From Rhodospirillales bacterium (GTDB lineage: Bacteria > Pseudomonadota > Alphaproteobacteria > Reyranellales > Reyranellaceae): a stretch of DNA of 64,000 nt. Shown here one piece after another: positions 1 to 8,440 of this stretch. Each line of letters begins with the position of its first letter. The first letter of the stretch is position 1. The notes beneath the pieces were generated by a model. It was given only the letters and a program-made list of their open reading frames with translations, did not search any database and was not told where the DNA came from. The stretch spans positions 1 to 64,000 of the forward strand of contig WHTW01000014.1 of NCBI GenBank assembly GCA_009377525.1, written 5' to 3'. A program made the translations under genes and the position numbers.

Positions 1-119
1 AGCCGGCGGAAAAGGCGCAAATGCCGGAAAATCCTCGCACCGCTGACAGCAGTGCGCCGCCCGGTGGCTTCTCAGCAGCCGGCGCCCAGCCTGTCATAAT
101 CACTGTGCAGAGCTACTAG
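1..119 (+). CDS. possible 3' end of an unidentified gene
   Basis: An open frame enters from the left edge (third base of the window) and ends at a TAG at 117-119, giving about 38 residues that finish in a hydrophobic VIITVQSY. No family is recognisable and the stretch may be chance, because high-GC DNA leaves frames open easily. The remaining DNA up to 339 shows no start, motif or repeat that I can assign. Confidence 0.22.
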   Translation, partial: PAEKAQMPENPRTADSSAPPGGFSAAGAQPVIITVQSY

Positions 120-339
120 ACCCGAGCCTCTCGAGCCGGAGCACCGGAATCTTCGCCAGGCCAATGAGATCGGCGCAAGGCGAGCGCGCATTCTGCCCGC
201 TGAACTCGGCCGCCGACACAAGCCATGATCGCCTCAATCGACGATCACCGCGGGGCGTAAGGGGTCGAGGCGATCTGCAGGTTGCTGCCGATGGCCAAGC
301 GTGGGTTTCGGTTGATTCCCGTCAATTGGAACCGCGGCC

Positions 340-1545
340 TTAGCCGGTATGCGCGTCGCCCGCGGCGGCAAATTTGCCCTGAAAGTCGCGCCCGGGAACG
401 ACAGGCATTCGTGGGCGCGAGACAAGACACGCTTCAAGTGCCGCCGTTAGCGCCGCGCGATCTATGCCGGTTCCGATGAAGACCAGCTCCTGTCGACGGT
501 CGCCGAACGGCGCCCGCCAGTTCGCGTGGATTCGGGCGACGGCCTCACTTCCGGTCGGCCAGTCCTTCTGTGGGGTCGCCGCCCACCAGCGGCCGAGGGG
601 CCGGGTGTCGGTCAGACCGCCGGCGACGCTGTACTCCAAGATGAGGTTGGGGTCGGTCTCGACCCAGAACCAGCCCTTGGCGCGGAGGATGCCCGGCAGG
701 GCGCCGGCGAGGAGGGCGTGGATCCGGCGGGCATCGAATGGCCGGCGGGCGCGCCAGACGAACGATTCGATGCCGTATTCCTCGGTTTCAGGGATGTGGT
801 CCTTGTAGCCGTTCAGCTCCTGGACCCAGAGCGGGCGCGTGCGGGCCTTCTCGAAGTCGAACAGGCCGGTGTCGAACACGTTGGTCAGCGGGACGTCGCA
901 GAAGTCGGTCTCGATGATCCGCGCGCCGGGGTTGAGGCTGCGGATGATGCGGCGGGCGTCGGCCAACCGCAGCGGGCCTGCGGCGGTCACCTTGTTGAGC
1001 ACGATAACGTCGGCGAACTCGATCTGGTCGACGAGAAGCTCGACCAAGGTACGCTGGTCCTCGGCGTCGCGCTTCTCGCCGCGGTCGCGGAGGAAGTCGT
1101 GGCTGGCGAAGTCGCGCGTGAGGTTGGCGGCGTCGACCACGGTCAGCATCGTGTCGAGCCGGGCGACGTCGGCAAGGCTGACGCCGGCGGCGTCGCGGAA
1201 GTCGAAGGTGGCGGCGACAGGCAGCGGCTCGGAGATGCCGGTCGACTCGACGAGTAGGTAGTCGAAGCGGCCGTCGGCGGCGAGGCGACGCACCTCGGCC
1301 AGGAGGTCGCCGCGCAGCGTGCAGCAGATGCACCCATTGGTCATCTCGACCAGGGTTTCGTCTCGATGCAGCACCTCGGGGCCTTCGGAGCCCACGCGCT
1401 GGGCGTCGATGTTCACCTCGGACATATCGTTGACGATGACGGCGATCCGCAACCCCTCCCGGTTGCGGAGCGCATGGGTGAGGAGCGTCGTCTTCCCGGA
1501 GCCGAGGAAGCCGGACAGGATGGTGACGGGCAGTCTGGTCGGCAT
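340..1545 (-). CDS. CobW/ZigA-family GTP-binding metallochaperone
   Basis: 401-residue G3E-family P-loop GTPase of the CobW/YjiA/ZigA type, known to deliver metal (zinc or cobalt) in the cytoplasm. The P-loop GFLGSGKTT lies at residues 12-20, the metal-binding CICC motif at 72-75, a Walker-B-like ESTG at 100-103 and the guanine-specificity NKVT at 184-187. A CobW C-terminal domain follows. The start is placed at ATG 1545 because the P-loop then sits close to the N-terminus, as usual in the family; the frame stays open further upstream but that part reads as low-complexity shadow. It follows the sugar operon on the same strand after a 52-bp gap, with no evident functional link. Which metal it serves cannot be told. 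Confidence 0.9.
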   Translation of the reverse strand: MPTRLPVTILSGFLGSGKTTLLTHALRNREGLRIAVIVNDMSEVNIDAQRVGSEGPEVLHRDETLVEMTNGCICCTLRGDLLAEVRRLAADGRFDYLLVESTGISEPLPVAATFDFRDAAGVSLADVARLDTMLTVVDAANLTRDFASHDFLRDRGEKRDAEDQRTLVELLVDQIEFADVIVLNKVTAAGPLRLADARRIIRSLNPGARIIETDFCDVPLTNVFDTGLFDFEKARTRPLWVQELNGYKDHIPETEEYGIESFVWRARRPFDARRIHALLAGALPGILRAKGWFWVETDPNLILEYSVAGGLTDTRPLGRWWAATPQKDWPTGSEAVARIHANWRAPFGDRRQELVFIGTGIDRAALTAALEACLVSRPRMPVVPGRDFQGKFAAAGDAHTG

Positions 1546-1597
1546 GGCTCTCACGCTTGCGTTGGTGGCCCGATCTGGGGCGGCGTACGGCCGCACA

Positions 1598-2689
1598 TCA
1601 CGGAAGGGGGGTATCCGCTTGTATCCCGAGAGCTCCGAGCCCTTGGAAAGGGGCAGCCATCGACGTGTCCCGAAGGCGATGATAGGCCTTGAACCACTGG
1701 ACGAACCGGCCGATGCCCTCGGCAATCGAGGTCGCCGGCTTGAAATCGACCTCGCGCGCCAAGTCTTCGACATCGGCATAGGTCGCTGGGACATCGCCCG
1801 GCTGCATCGGCAGGAACTCGCACTTGGCCTTGGTGCCGATGGCCTCCTCAAGCAGCCGGACGACCTCGAGCAACTCGACGGGGCTGTGGTTCCCGATGTT
1901 GTAGATGCGCCAGGGGGCCGCGCTCGAAGCAGGGTCGGGCTTGTCGCCGTTCCAATTTGGATCGGGTCGCGGCGTATGGTCGATCAGCCGAATAATGGAT
2001 TCCACGACGTCGTCAACATAGGTGAAGTCGCGCCGCATGCGTCCATGGTTGAACAGCTGGATCGGGCGTCCGGCGGCTATGGCATCGGCAAACAACCACA
2101 TCGCCATGTCCGGCCTGTTCCAGGGGCCGTAGACGGTAAAAAAACGCAATCCAGTCGTCGGCAGGCCAAATAGATGCGCGTACGAATGCGCCATCAATTC
2201 GTTGCACTTCTTGGTAGCGCCGTAGAGGTTCAGGGGATGATCGACGTTGTCGTGAACCGAATACGGCTGGTGCGTGTTGGCACCGAACACCGACGAGGAT
2301 GAGGCATACAGCAGGTGCTGGCAGCCATTGTGCCTGCATCCTTCCAGTACGTTGACGAACCCAACCAGGTTGGAATCCACGTAGGCGTGGGGGTCAACGA
2401 GAGAATACCGCACGCCTGGTTGAGCCCCGAGATGGACGACATAGGGGAACCGGTTCCTGGCGAAGAGCGCCGCCATGCCGTCGCGATCGGCCAGATCGAG
2501 CCGGGCAAACCGAAAGGTGGAGTGCACTGCCAGCCGCGCCAGACGCGCTTCTTTCAAGGCTGGATCGTAGTAGGCGTTGAGGTTGTCCAGGCCGACGACC
2601 GTGTGCCCTTCCTGCAGCAGCCGGCGCGCAACGTGGTAGCCGATGAATCCGGCCGCGCCGGTGACGAGGATGGGAGACGAAGGCACCAT
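1598..2689 (-). CDS. NAD-dependent UDP-glucuronate 4-epimerase-like SDR
   Basis: 363-residue extended short-chain dehydrogenase. GAAGFIG at residues 11-17 is the dinucleotide-binding loop; S130-132 with Y156-x3-K160 form the catalytic set. The stretch GAQPGVRYSL followed by HAY is typical of enzymes that interconvert UDP-glucuronate and UDP-galacturonate (LspL/Cap1J type). It is the last gene of the amino-sugar operon, 12 bp after the NeuD-like acyltransferase, so it may supply a uronic acid residue to the polysaccharide. The C-terminus is about 20 residues longer than usual. The family call is firm; the exact substrate is inferred. Confidence 0.85.
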   Translation of the reverse strand: MVPSSPILVTGAAGFIGYHVARRLLQEGHTVVGLDNLNAYYDPALKEARLARLAVHSTFRFARLDLADRDGMAALFARNRFPYVVHLGAQPGVRYSLVDPHAYVDSNLVGFVNVLEGCRHNGCQHLLYASSSSVFGANTHQPYSVHDNVDHPLNLYGATKKCNELMAHSYAHLFGLPTTGLRFFTVYGPWNRPDMAMWLFADAIAAGRPIQLFNHGRMRRDFTYVDDVVESIIRLIDHTPRPDPNWNGDKPDPASSAAPWRIYNIGNHSPVELLEVVRLLEEAIGTKAKCEFLPMQPGDVPATYADVEDLAREVDFKPATSIAEGIGRFVQWFKAYHRLRDTSMAAPFQGLGALGIQADTPLP

Positions 2690-2701
2690 TGGAACAGCCG
2701 T

Positions 2702-3421
2702 CTATTCTTGCGAGAGGGCGCTGGCGGCTGCACCGCCAACTCGACCATGACGCATCTGGTCGGTAGCGCCGCACTGCGCGATTGACCGTACGAGCGGCCG
2801 GGCCGGATTGCCGACAACGACCATTCCGGCCGGCACATCCCGTAGCACCACTGCGCCCATGCCGATCAGGGCGCCCTCTCCGACTGTGATGCCGGGGCGC
2901 AGCATGGCACCGGTACCGACATAAGCTTGCGCACCGAGCGTCACGCCGCCGGCCAGCGTCGCGGAAGGCGCCACGGTGACGCCGGCACCCAACACGCACT
3001 CATGGCCGATGACCACATGGCTGCCAAGCCAGGAATGGGCGCCGATCTCCACCTGCCCCGAGACGGCGCAGCCCGGCCCGATGCAGCTGCCGTTGCCGAT
3101 CGCGGCACGGCGCGACACCGCAGCCAGAGGATGGATCAGCGTGATGAAGCGCGCGGCATCGAGGCCGGTTCCGGCGATGATGCCGAGCTTACGGCGATGG
3201 GTGCGTTCGCTGGCTATGCCGTTGATAAAGACAACATCCGCCAGCGCAGCAGCCTCCGCCAAGGACCCGACGATGGGCAAGTCGGCGAATTTACTACCCT
3301 TATCGCGCCTGTCATCCAGCACGCCCGTGGCCTCCCACGGCGCGCCTAGCGCATCGATGATGTCGAGAATGTCGAGCGCGTTGCCCGACGCGCCGAGAAT
3401 GACGATACGCCGGCGGTTCAA
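2702..3421 (-). CDS. NeuD/PglD-family sugar O- or N-acyltransferase
   Basis: 239-residue protein with two parts: an N-terminal PglD-type Rossmann domain (IVILGASGNALDILD near residue 5) and a C-terminal left-handed beta-helix of hexapeptide repeats from about residue 105. VIGHECVLG matches the catalytic-histidine region of PglD/NeuD acetyl-CoA enzymes. No ATG fits; TTG 3421 overlaps the TGA of the upstream aminotransferase (TTGA, 3418-3421), implying translational coupling. The neighbouring DegT aminotransferase suggests that the acceptor is the amino group the latter installs on a nucleotide sugar, as in bacillosamine or related pathways. The substrate is inferred. Confidence 0.83.
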   Translation of the reverse strand: MNRRRIVILGASGNALDILDIIDALGAPWEATGVLDDRRDKGSKFADLPIVGSLAEAAALADVVFINGIASERTHRRKLGIIAGTGLDAARFITLIHPLAAVSRRAAIGNGSCIGPGCAVSGQVEIGAHSWLGSHVVIGHECVLGAGVTVAPSATLAGGVTLGAQAYVGTGAMLRPGITVGEGALIGMGAVVLRDVPAGMVVVGNPARPLVRSIAQCGATDQMRHGRVGGAAASALSQE

Positions 3422-4557
3422 TGCCGCACCGCCGCTTTCAGCGCGCCGACCACCTGATCCTGCTCGGCGTCCGTCATCTGCGGATAGAGCGGCAGCAGGA
3501 TTGTGCGGTCCTGCGCGTCTTCCGAGACGGGCAGGGGGAAGCGTGCCGTCTCGGCATAAGGCCTCTCGCGATGGATGCACATGATGCCGCGGCGCGTGGC
3601 GACGCCGCGGTCGAGCATGGATTGCATCACCTCGCGCTGGTCCACCCTGTCCGGCAGGCGCACCGCGTAAGACTGCCAGTTGGTGCGGACCCGGTTCGGC
3701 TCCACAGGTGCGGCGACCTCCGGCGTCTCGGCCGCGATGCGTTCGCGGTAGCGCTCGGCCAGGGCCCGCCGGCGCGAAACGATCTCGGGCAGGCGCTTGA
3801 GCTGCTCGATGCCGACCGCCGCCTGGATGTCGGTCAGGCGGTAGTTGAAGGCCGCGGCCTCGTAGGATTCGAAGATCACCTGCGGGCTGCCATGGCGCAC
3901 CGTATCCGGCACTGTCATGCCGTGCTGGCGCAGGAGTCGGAAACGCCCGTCGAGCGCGGCATCCTGTGTAGTCAGCATGCCACCGTCGCCGACGGTGACG
4001 ACCTTGCGCGGATGCAGCGAGAAGCAGGCAACGTCCCCCGCCGAATCGCCGACGCGTCGCCACGATCCGCCAAATTGCATTTCGGATCCCAACGCGCAGG
4101 CTGCGTCCTCGACCACCTTCAGCCCGTGGGCCCGGGCGACCGCCATGATCGCATCCATGTCACAGGGTATGCCGATCTGGTGAACGCAGAGGATCGCGCG
4201 CGTCTTCGGGGTGATGGCCGCGGCGATCAGCGCGGCATCCATGCCATAGCCGACTGGCTCGACGTCGATGAAGACCGGTGTAGCGCCGCACTGGTGAATG
4301 GCGTTGGCGCAGGCAATGAAGGTGTGGCTGACGGTGATGACCTCGTCACCCGCACGCACGCCGACGGCGAGCAGAGCGAGATGCAGCGCCGTAGTGCAGT
4401 TGGATACGGCGCAGGCATGGGACGCGCCCGTGGTGGCGGCGAATTCTTCCTCGAAGCGCGAGACGCGTGAGCCTTGCGTCAACCAGCCGGAACGCACGAC
4501 CTCGGCCGCAGCAAGGGCTTCTTCCTCGCCGATCAGGGGCTTTGTGATGGGGATCAT
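3418..4557 (-). CDS. DegT/DnrJ/EryC1/StrS aminotransferase
   Basis: 379-residue PLP-dependent sugar aminotransferase. The PLP-binding lysine is in SLHPRKVVTVGDGG (K185); EDAACALGSE precedes it, with the cofactor-binding aspartate at D151. These enzymes transfer an amino group from glutamate to a keto nucleotide sugar. The start is ATG 4557, which overlaps the stop of the upstream epimerase (ATGA, 4554-4557); an in-frame extension upstream lies inside that gene and is unlikely to be used. It is followed by the coupled NeuD-like acyltransferase, so aminotransferase and acyltransferase probably act in sequence. Confidence 0.9.
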   Translation of the reverse strand: MIPITKPLIGEEEALAAAEVVRSGWLTQGSRVSRFEEEFAATTGASHACAVSNCTTALHLALLAVGVRAGDEVITVSHTFIACANAIHQCGATPVFIDVEPVGYGMDAALIAAAITPKTRAILCVHQIGIPCDMDAIMAVARAHGLKVVEDAACALGSEMQFGGSWRRVGDSAGDVACFSLHPRKVVTVGDGGMLTTQDAALDGRFRLLRQHGMTVPDTVRHGSPQVIFESYEAAAFNYRLTDIQAAVGIEQLKRLPEIVSRRRALAERYRERIAAETPEVAAPVEPNRVRTNWQSYAVRLPDRVDQREVMQSMLDRGVATRRGIMCIHRERPYAETARFPLPVSEDAQDRTILLPLYPQMTDAEQDQVVGALKAAVRH

Positions 4558-5570
4558 GCCGCGGCTCCGGCAAGCACGGTCTCGGAACGCCACCAGCCGA
4601 TCAGCTCGGCGATGCCCTCCTCAAGTGCGTGCGTCGCCTTGAAGCCGATCAACTCGCGGGCCTTCGAGACATCGGCGAGGCGCCTCGGCACGGGATTCAC
4701 CGCGCGCGCCTCCTGGTGTAGCGGTACGAGCTGCGGATGACCCATGACGTGGCAAAGGAGGCGAGCGAGGTCGAGCAGCGAGGTCTCCGTCCCGCTGCCG
4801 ATATTCAGCGCGACGTCGCTCACCGGCGCGACGGCCGAGAGAATGTTGGCGCGCGCCACGTCGCGCACATGGACCATATCCATGGTCTGTAGTCCGTCGC
4901 CGAAGATGATCGGCGGCTCGCCGCGCGCGAGGCGTTCCATCCAACGCACCAGGACTTCGGTGTAGCGGCCGTGGATGTCCATGCGCGGGCCATAGACGTT
5001 GAAGTAGCGCAGCGCGACGTAGTCCAGCCCGTGCATGTCGTTGAAGGAGCGGTAAAGCCCCTCGTTGAAGGCCTTGGCCGCGCCGTATAGCGTGCGGTTG
5101 TTGTAGGAATGCTGTGCCTCGGTGGTGGGGAACTGGTCCGCCATGCCATAGACCGAGGCGGTGGAGGCGGCGACCAACTTTCGGATGTTCGCGGCGAGGC
5201 ACAGCTCCACAAGATCATAGGTCGCCGCAACCATCACCTCGAAGGCGGCGCGTGGTTCCTGTGCGCATTGCGTGATGCGCAGCGCCGCCTGATGGAAGAC
5301 GGTATCGCAGCCAGCGACGAGAGACTTCATCGTCGCCGTGTCTCGTATATCGCCTTCTATCAGGCGCACTCGGTTGCTGGCGAGTGCGCGGGCGAGGTTG
5401 TCGCGCCGCCCCCGCACCATATTGTCGATGACGCGCACCTCCGCCGCACCGGCGTCCAGCAGCAGCTCGACGACATGCGAGCCCACGAAGCCTGCGCCGC
5501 CGGTGACGAGGCAGGTGGTGCCGGCAAGTACGCCCTGAGGGTCGAGGGTTTCGCGGGTTTCACGCGGCAT
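4554..5570 (-). CDS. NAD-dependent epimerase/dehydratase (extended SDR)
   Basis: 338 residues. GGAGFVG lies at 24-30, the serine motif ASTASVYG at 135-142 and the catalytic Y162-x3-K166 pair in YGAAK. RYFNVYGPRM and FGDGLQTMDMVHV are the usual substrate-domain signatures of UDP-hexose 4-epimerase-like SDRs (GalE/WbpP group). It lies between two aminotransferases and overlaps both (ATGA with the downstream gene, 11 bp with the upstream one), so it is surely part of one nucleotide-sugar pathway. Whether it works as an epimerase or as a dehydratase that makes the keto sugar for the aminotransferase cannot be decided from motifs alone. Confidence 0.85.
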   Translation of the reverse strand: MPRETRETLDPQGVLAGTTCLVTGGAGFVGSHVVELLLDAGAAEVRVIDNMVRGRRDNLARALASNRVRLIEGDIRDTATMKSLVAGCDTVFHQAALRITQCAQEPRAAFEVMVAATYDLVELCLAANIRKLVAASTASVYGMADQFPTTEAQHSYNNRTLYGAAKAFNEGLYRSFNDMHGLDYVALRYFNVYGPRMDIHGRYTEVLVRWMERLARGEPPIIFGDGLQTMDMVHVRDVARANILSAVAPVSDVALNIGSGTETSLLDLARLLCHVMGHPQLVPLHQEARAVNPVPRRLADVSKARELIGFKATHALEEGIAELIGWWRSETVLAGAAA

Positions 5571-6684
5571 GACTGGTCACCGAGGCAGGGACGAGGAGAT
5601 CGCGTAGCGCGCCGGCGATGTGGCGCTGCTGCTCGGGGGTGAGCTCGGGGAAGATGGGCAAGGAGAGGAATTCGGCAGCGAGCGCCTCGGCCACCGGAAA
5701 GCTGCCGGGGCCATTGCCGAGATCGGCATAGGCTGGCTGCAGATGCACAGGGCGCGGATAGTGCAGGCCCGTCGCGACGCCGGCTTCCGCGAGGCCGCGC
5801 GCGAGCTGGTCGCGGTCCGGATGGCGCAGCGCATAAACGTGGTAGACGTGTTCCAACGCCTTGGGCTTCGCTGGCAGCTGCACGGGAAGCTCGGCGAGCA
5901 GCGTATCGTAGAGGGCTGCGACCTCGCGCCGGCGTTCCGTCCAACGCGGCAGATGCGCGAGCTTCACCGACAGGATCGCGCCCTGGATGCCGTCCATGCG
6001 GTAGTTGAAGGCGTGCTCGACATGATTGTAGCGGCCTTCCTGGCCCCAGTCGCGCAGTTTGCGCATCCGAGCGGCGAGGGCGGGATCGTTGGTGACGCCA
6101 CCGCCGCCTTCGCCGCAGGCGCCGAGGTTCTTGCCCGGGTAGAAGCTGAAGCAGCCGATCGCACCAATCGTGCCTGCGCACATGCCCTTCCAGGTCGCGC
6201 CATGCGCCTGGGCGGCGTCCTCGATGATCGGCAAGCCATGCTGTGCGGCGATCGCCATGATAGTGTCCATGTCGGCCATGCGGCCATGCAGGTGGACGGG
6301 GATAATGGCTTTGGTGCGCGGCGTGATCGCGCGCGCGATGCCCGCCGGGTCGATGTTCCAGGTGAGCGGATCGGCATCGACCAGCACTGGAGTCGCGCCG
6401 GCATAGCGGATGGCCGCGACCGTGGCGACGAAGGTCATAGCGGGGGCGATCACCTCGTCGCCCGGGCCAATGCCGAGCGCAAGCAGCGCGAGATGCAGCG
6501 CGGAGGTGCCGGAGTTCAGCGCCACGGCCTGCTTGGCACCGGTGTAGGCGGCGAAGGATTTCTCGAAGGCATCGACCTTCGGGCCGGAAACATAGGCGCC
6601 GCTCGCCAGCGTCTCGAGCACGGCGGCGTCGAGTTCCGCCTTGATGCCGGCATACTGAGCGCGAAGATCGAGAAGCGGAATCAT
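5560..6684 (-). CDS. DegT/DnrJ/EryC1/StrS aminotransferase (WbpE-like)
   Basis: 374-residue PLP aminotransferase. EDAAQAHGA is at 155-163 and the PLP lysine K185 in FSFYPGKNLGA. The opening IPLLDLRAQY is typical of the WbpE/DesV-like branch that aminates UDP-3-keto sugars. The start ATG 6684 overlaps the stop of the Gfo/Idh dehydrogenase (ATGA, 6681-6684). Known precedent: WbpB dehydrogenase, WbpE aminotransferase and WbpD acetyltransferase make UDP-2,3-diacetamido sugars, and the three genes from 8227 to 5560 match that order of families. WbpA and WbpI were not found in the window. Confidence 0.9.
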   Translation of the reverse strand: MIPLLDLRAQYAGIKAELDAAVLETLASGAYVSGPKVDAFEKSFAAYTGAKQAVALNSGTSALHLALLALGIGPGDEVIAPAMTFVATVAAIRYAGATPVLVDADPLTWNIDPAGIARAITPRTKAIIPVHLHGRMADMDTIMAIAAQHGLPIIEDAAQAHGATWKGMCAGTIGAIGCFSFYPGKNLGACGEGGGGVTNDPALAARMRKLRDWGQEGRYNHVEHAFNYRMDGIQGAILSVKLAHLPRWTERRREVAALYDTLLAELPVQLPAKPKALEHVYHVYALRHPDRDQLARGLAEAGVATGLHYPRPVHLQPAYADLGNGPGSFPVAEALAAEFLSLPIFPELTPEQQRHIAGALRDLLVPASVTSHAA

Positions 6685-7706
6685 GAGGCCATCCTTCCGG
6701 GAGAGATGTCGATTGGCTGGCCGCGCTGGCGCAGCGATAGCATGGCGGCTTCGAGCGTTTCGACGACGGCCAGGCCGCACCTCCCAGAGGTGATCGGCTC
6801 CCGCCCGTGGGTCACGCAGTCGACGAAGTGCTCCATTTCAGTGAGCAGCGCCTCCTTCACCGAGAGCTGCGGCGCCCACATGTCGCCGCTGCGATAGGAG
6901 ATGCGCGCGGCGAACTGCTCGGCGTCCTGGCCGAGGGTCACGCCGCGGTCATAGACCTTGATCTTTTCGGTGGGCTCGAGGTCGTTCCAGACGATCATCT
7001 TGCGACTGCCGCCGACCAGCGTCTGGCGCACCTTCACCGGCGCGAGCCAGTTGACGTTAAGATAGGCGACGGTGCCCGACGGATAGAACAGGCTGAGATG
7101 GGCCATGTTCTCCTGCCGCCCGCGAATGTGCCCGGCGCCGCTGGCCGAGACCGCAACAGGCTTTTCCTGCAGCAGGTAGTCGAGCACCGAGAGGTCGTGT
7201 ACCGCGAGGTCCCAGATTACGTTCACATCGTGCTGGAACAGGCCGAGATTCACCCGCGTGCTGTCATAGTAATAGACATCGCCCAGATCGCCGGAGCGGA
7301 TGATTTCGCCGATCTTCTGCACCGCGCTGGTATACACGAAGGTGTGGTCCACCATCAGGGTGAGGTTGCGCCGCGCCGCCTCCTCGATCAGCCGGCGCGC
7401 ATCGTCGGAGGAGGCGGTGATCGGCTTCTCGACGATGACATGCTTGCCGGCGCGCAGCGCGGCAAGGGCCAGGTCGTGATGCGTCGCGACCGGAGTGGCG
7501 ATCAGCACGGCGTCGACGGCGGGGTCGTCGATCAGCGCGCGTGGGTCCTGATGGAGCTCAAGGCCCGGATAGCGTTTGCCAGCGCGCGCCAGCGCTGCAG
7601 CCGAGAAATCGGCGATGCCGGCAAGGCGGCAGCCGTCCGTCTCGGCAACGCTGCGCGCGAGGTTCGGCCCCCAATAGCCGTAGCCGATGACACCGATACC
7701 GATCAT
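6681..7706 (-). CDS. Gfo/Idh/MocA-family nucleotide-sugar dehydrogenase (WbpB-like)
   Basis: 341 residues. The N-terminal Rossmann fold carries GYGYWG at 8-13; the conserved EKP at 93-95 and a DLAVHDLSVLDYLL segment mark the Gfo/Idh/MocA family. In WbpB/WlbA these enzymes oxidise C3 of a UDP-sugar uronate. It overlaps both neighbours by 4 bp (acyltransferase upstream, aminotransferase downstream), supporting a WbpB-WbpE-WbpD-like module. The substrate assignment is by analogy only. Confidence 0.88.
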   Translation of the reverse strand: MIGIGVIGYGYWGPNLARSVAETDGCRLAGIADFSAAALARAGKRYPGLELHQDPRALIDDPAVDAVLIATPVATHHDLALAALRAGKHVIVEKPITASSDDARRLIEEAARRNLTLMVDHTFVYTSAVQKIGEIIRSGDLGDVYYYDSTRVNLGLFQHDVNVIWDLAVHDLSVLDYLLQEKPVAVSASGAGHIRGRQENMAHLSLFYPSGTVAYLNVNWLAPVKVRQTLVGGSRKMIVWNDLEPTEKIKVYDRGVTLGQDAEQFAARISYRSGDMWAPQLSVKEALLTEMEHFVDCVTHGREPITSGRCGLAVVETLEAAMLSLRQRGQPIDISPGRMAS

Positions 7707-8227
7707 GGCGCCGCCATTCCTGTTGCTAGGGTGGGAAAGTCTTCGCGATCGCGGACATCGCCGACTACCTTGGCCGGTACGCCGGCGACGATCGCGTAGT
7801 CGGGCACGTCACGCGTCGCCACCGCCCCTGCGCCGACCAGCGCGAAGCGCCCGACCGTGATGCCGCAGATGATGGTGGCATTCGAACCGATCGAGGCGCC
7901 GTGGCGGATGCGCGTCGGCACCACCGACCAGTCGGCCTCGGTCTTGAGCCCTCCTTCCGGCGTACACGCCCGTGGGAAGAGCTCGTTGGTAAACATCACG
8001 CCATGGCCGATGAAGACCTCGTCCTCGATCGTCACGCCTTCGCAGATGAAGGTGTGGGAAGAGATCTTGCAGCGAACGCCGACATGGCTGTTCTTCTGGA
8101 TCTCGACGAAGGGGCCGATCTTCGTTTCTTCGCCGATCGAACACCCGTACAGATTCACGAGATCTGGGTGGGTGAGGACCGTCTCGGTACCAAGTTGAAC
8201 ATTCCGGAGCGCCATTGCCCGGAACAT
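7703..8227 (-). CDS. WbpD-like N-acetyltransferase, left-handed beta-helix
   Basis: 174-residue hexapeptide-repeat acyltransferase. The run GHGVMFTNELFPRA and the closing VPAKVVGDV are characteristic of WbpD/WlbB UDP-3-amino-sugar acetyltransferases. The start is uncertain (ATG 8227 or ATG 8215). I prefer 8227 because a decayed homologue near 30.2 kb shows mostly synonymous changes from the codon matching 8227 onwards, as if that part were once translated. No good ribosome-binding site is visible for either. It is the first gene of the minus-strand sugar operon; the 213 bp upstream of it show no gene and should hold the promoter, which I could not place. Confidence 0.85.
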   Translation of the reverse strand: MFRAMALRNVQLGTETVLTHPDLVNLYGCSIGEETKIGPFVEIQKNSHVGVRCKISSHTFICEGVTIEDEVFIGHGVMFTNELFPRACTPEGGLKTEADWSVVPTRIRHGASIGSNATIICGITVGRFALVGAGAVATRDVPDYAIVAGVPAKVVGDVRDREDFPTLATGMAAP

Positions 8228-8440
8228 CTGTTTTTGCTGGCTCTGTCGCAATCGGGCAATAGGGGTAAGACCAAAGTCCAAGCCTGGAGTGCCTGCACTG
8301 CCGCTCGACCGTCCGAGCGAGGCACGATCGCATTACAGAAGCCTGGGGAGTGTTGACCGGCGGGTCGAACGCGAATCAAGGCCGAGCGCCACCCAAGGCG
8401 CACCAGGGTGGCCGAGAGCCCTTCATCTCAATTCCGGGCT

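Noticed and set aside
464-1261. Several long plus-strand frames opposite the CobW-type gene
   Set aside because: High GC content keeps antisense frames open; the minus strand has clear GTPase motifs and the plus-strand translations have none.
7703-8281. Longer N-terminus for the WbpD-like acyltransferase starting at 8281
   Set aside because: The extra residues are low in complexity and fall outside the similarity with the remnant at 30.2 kb; 8227 or 8215 is a better start.
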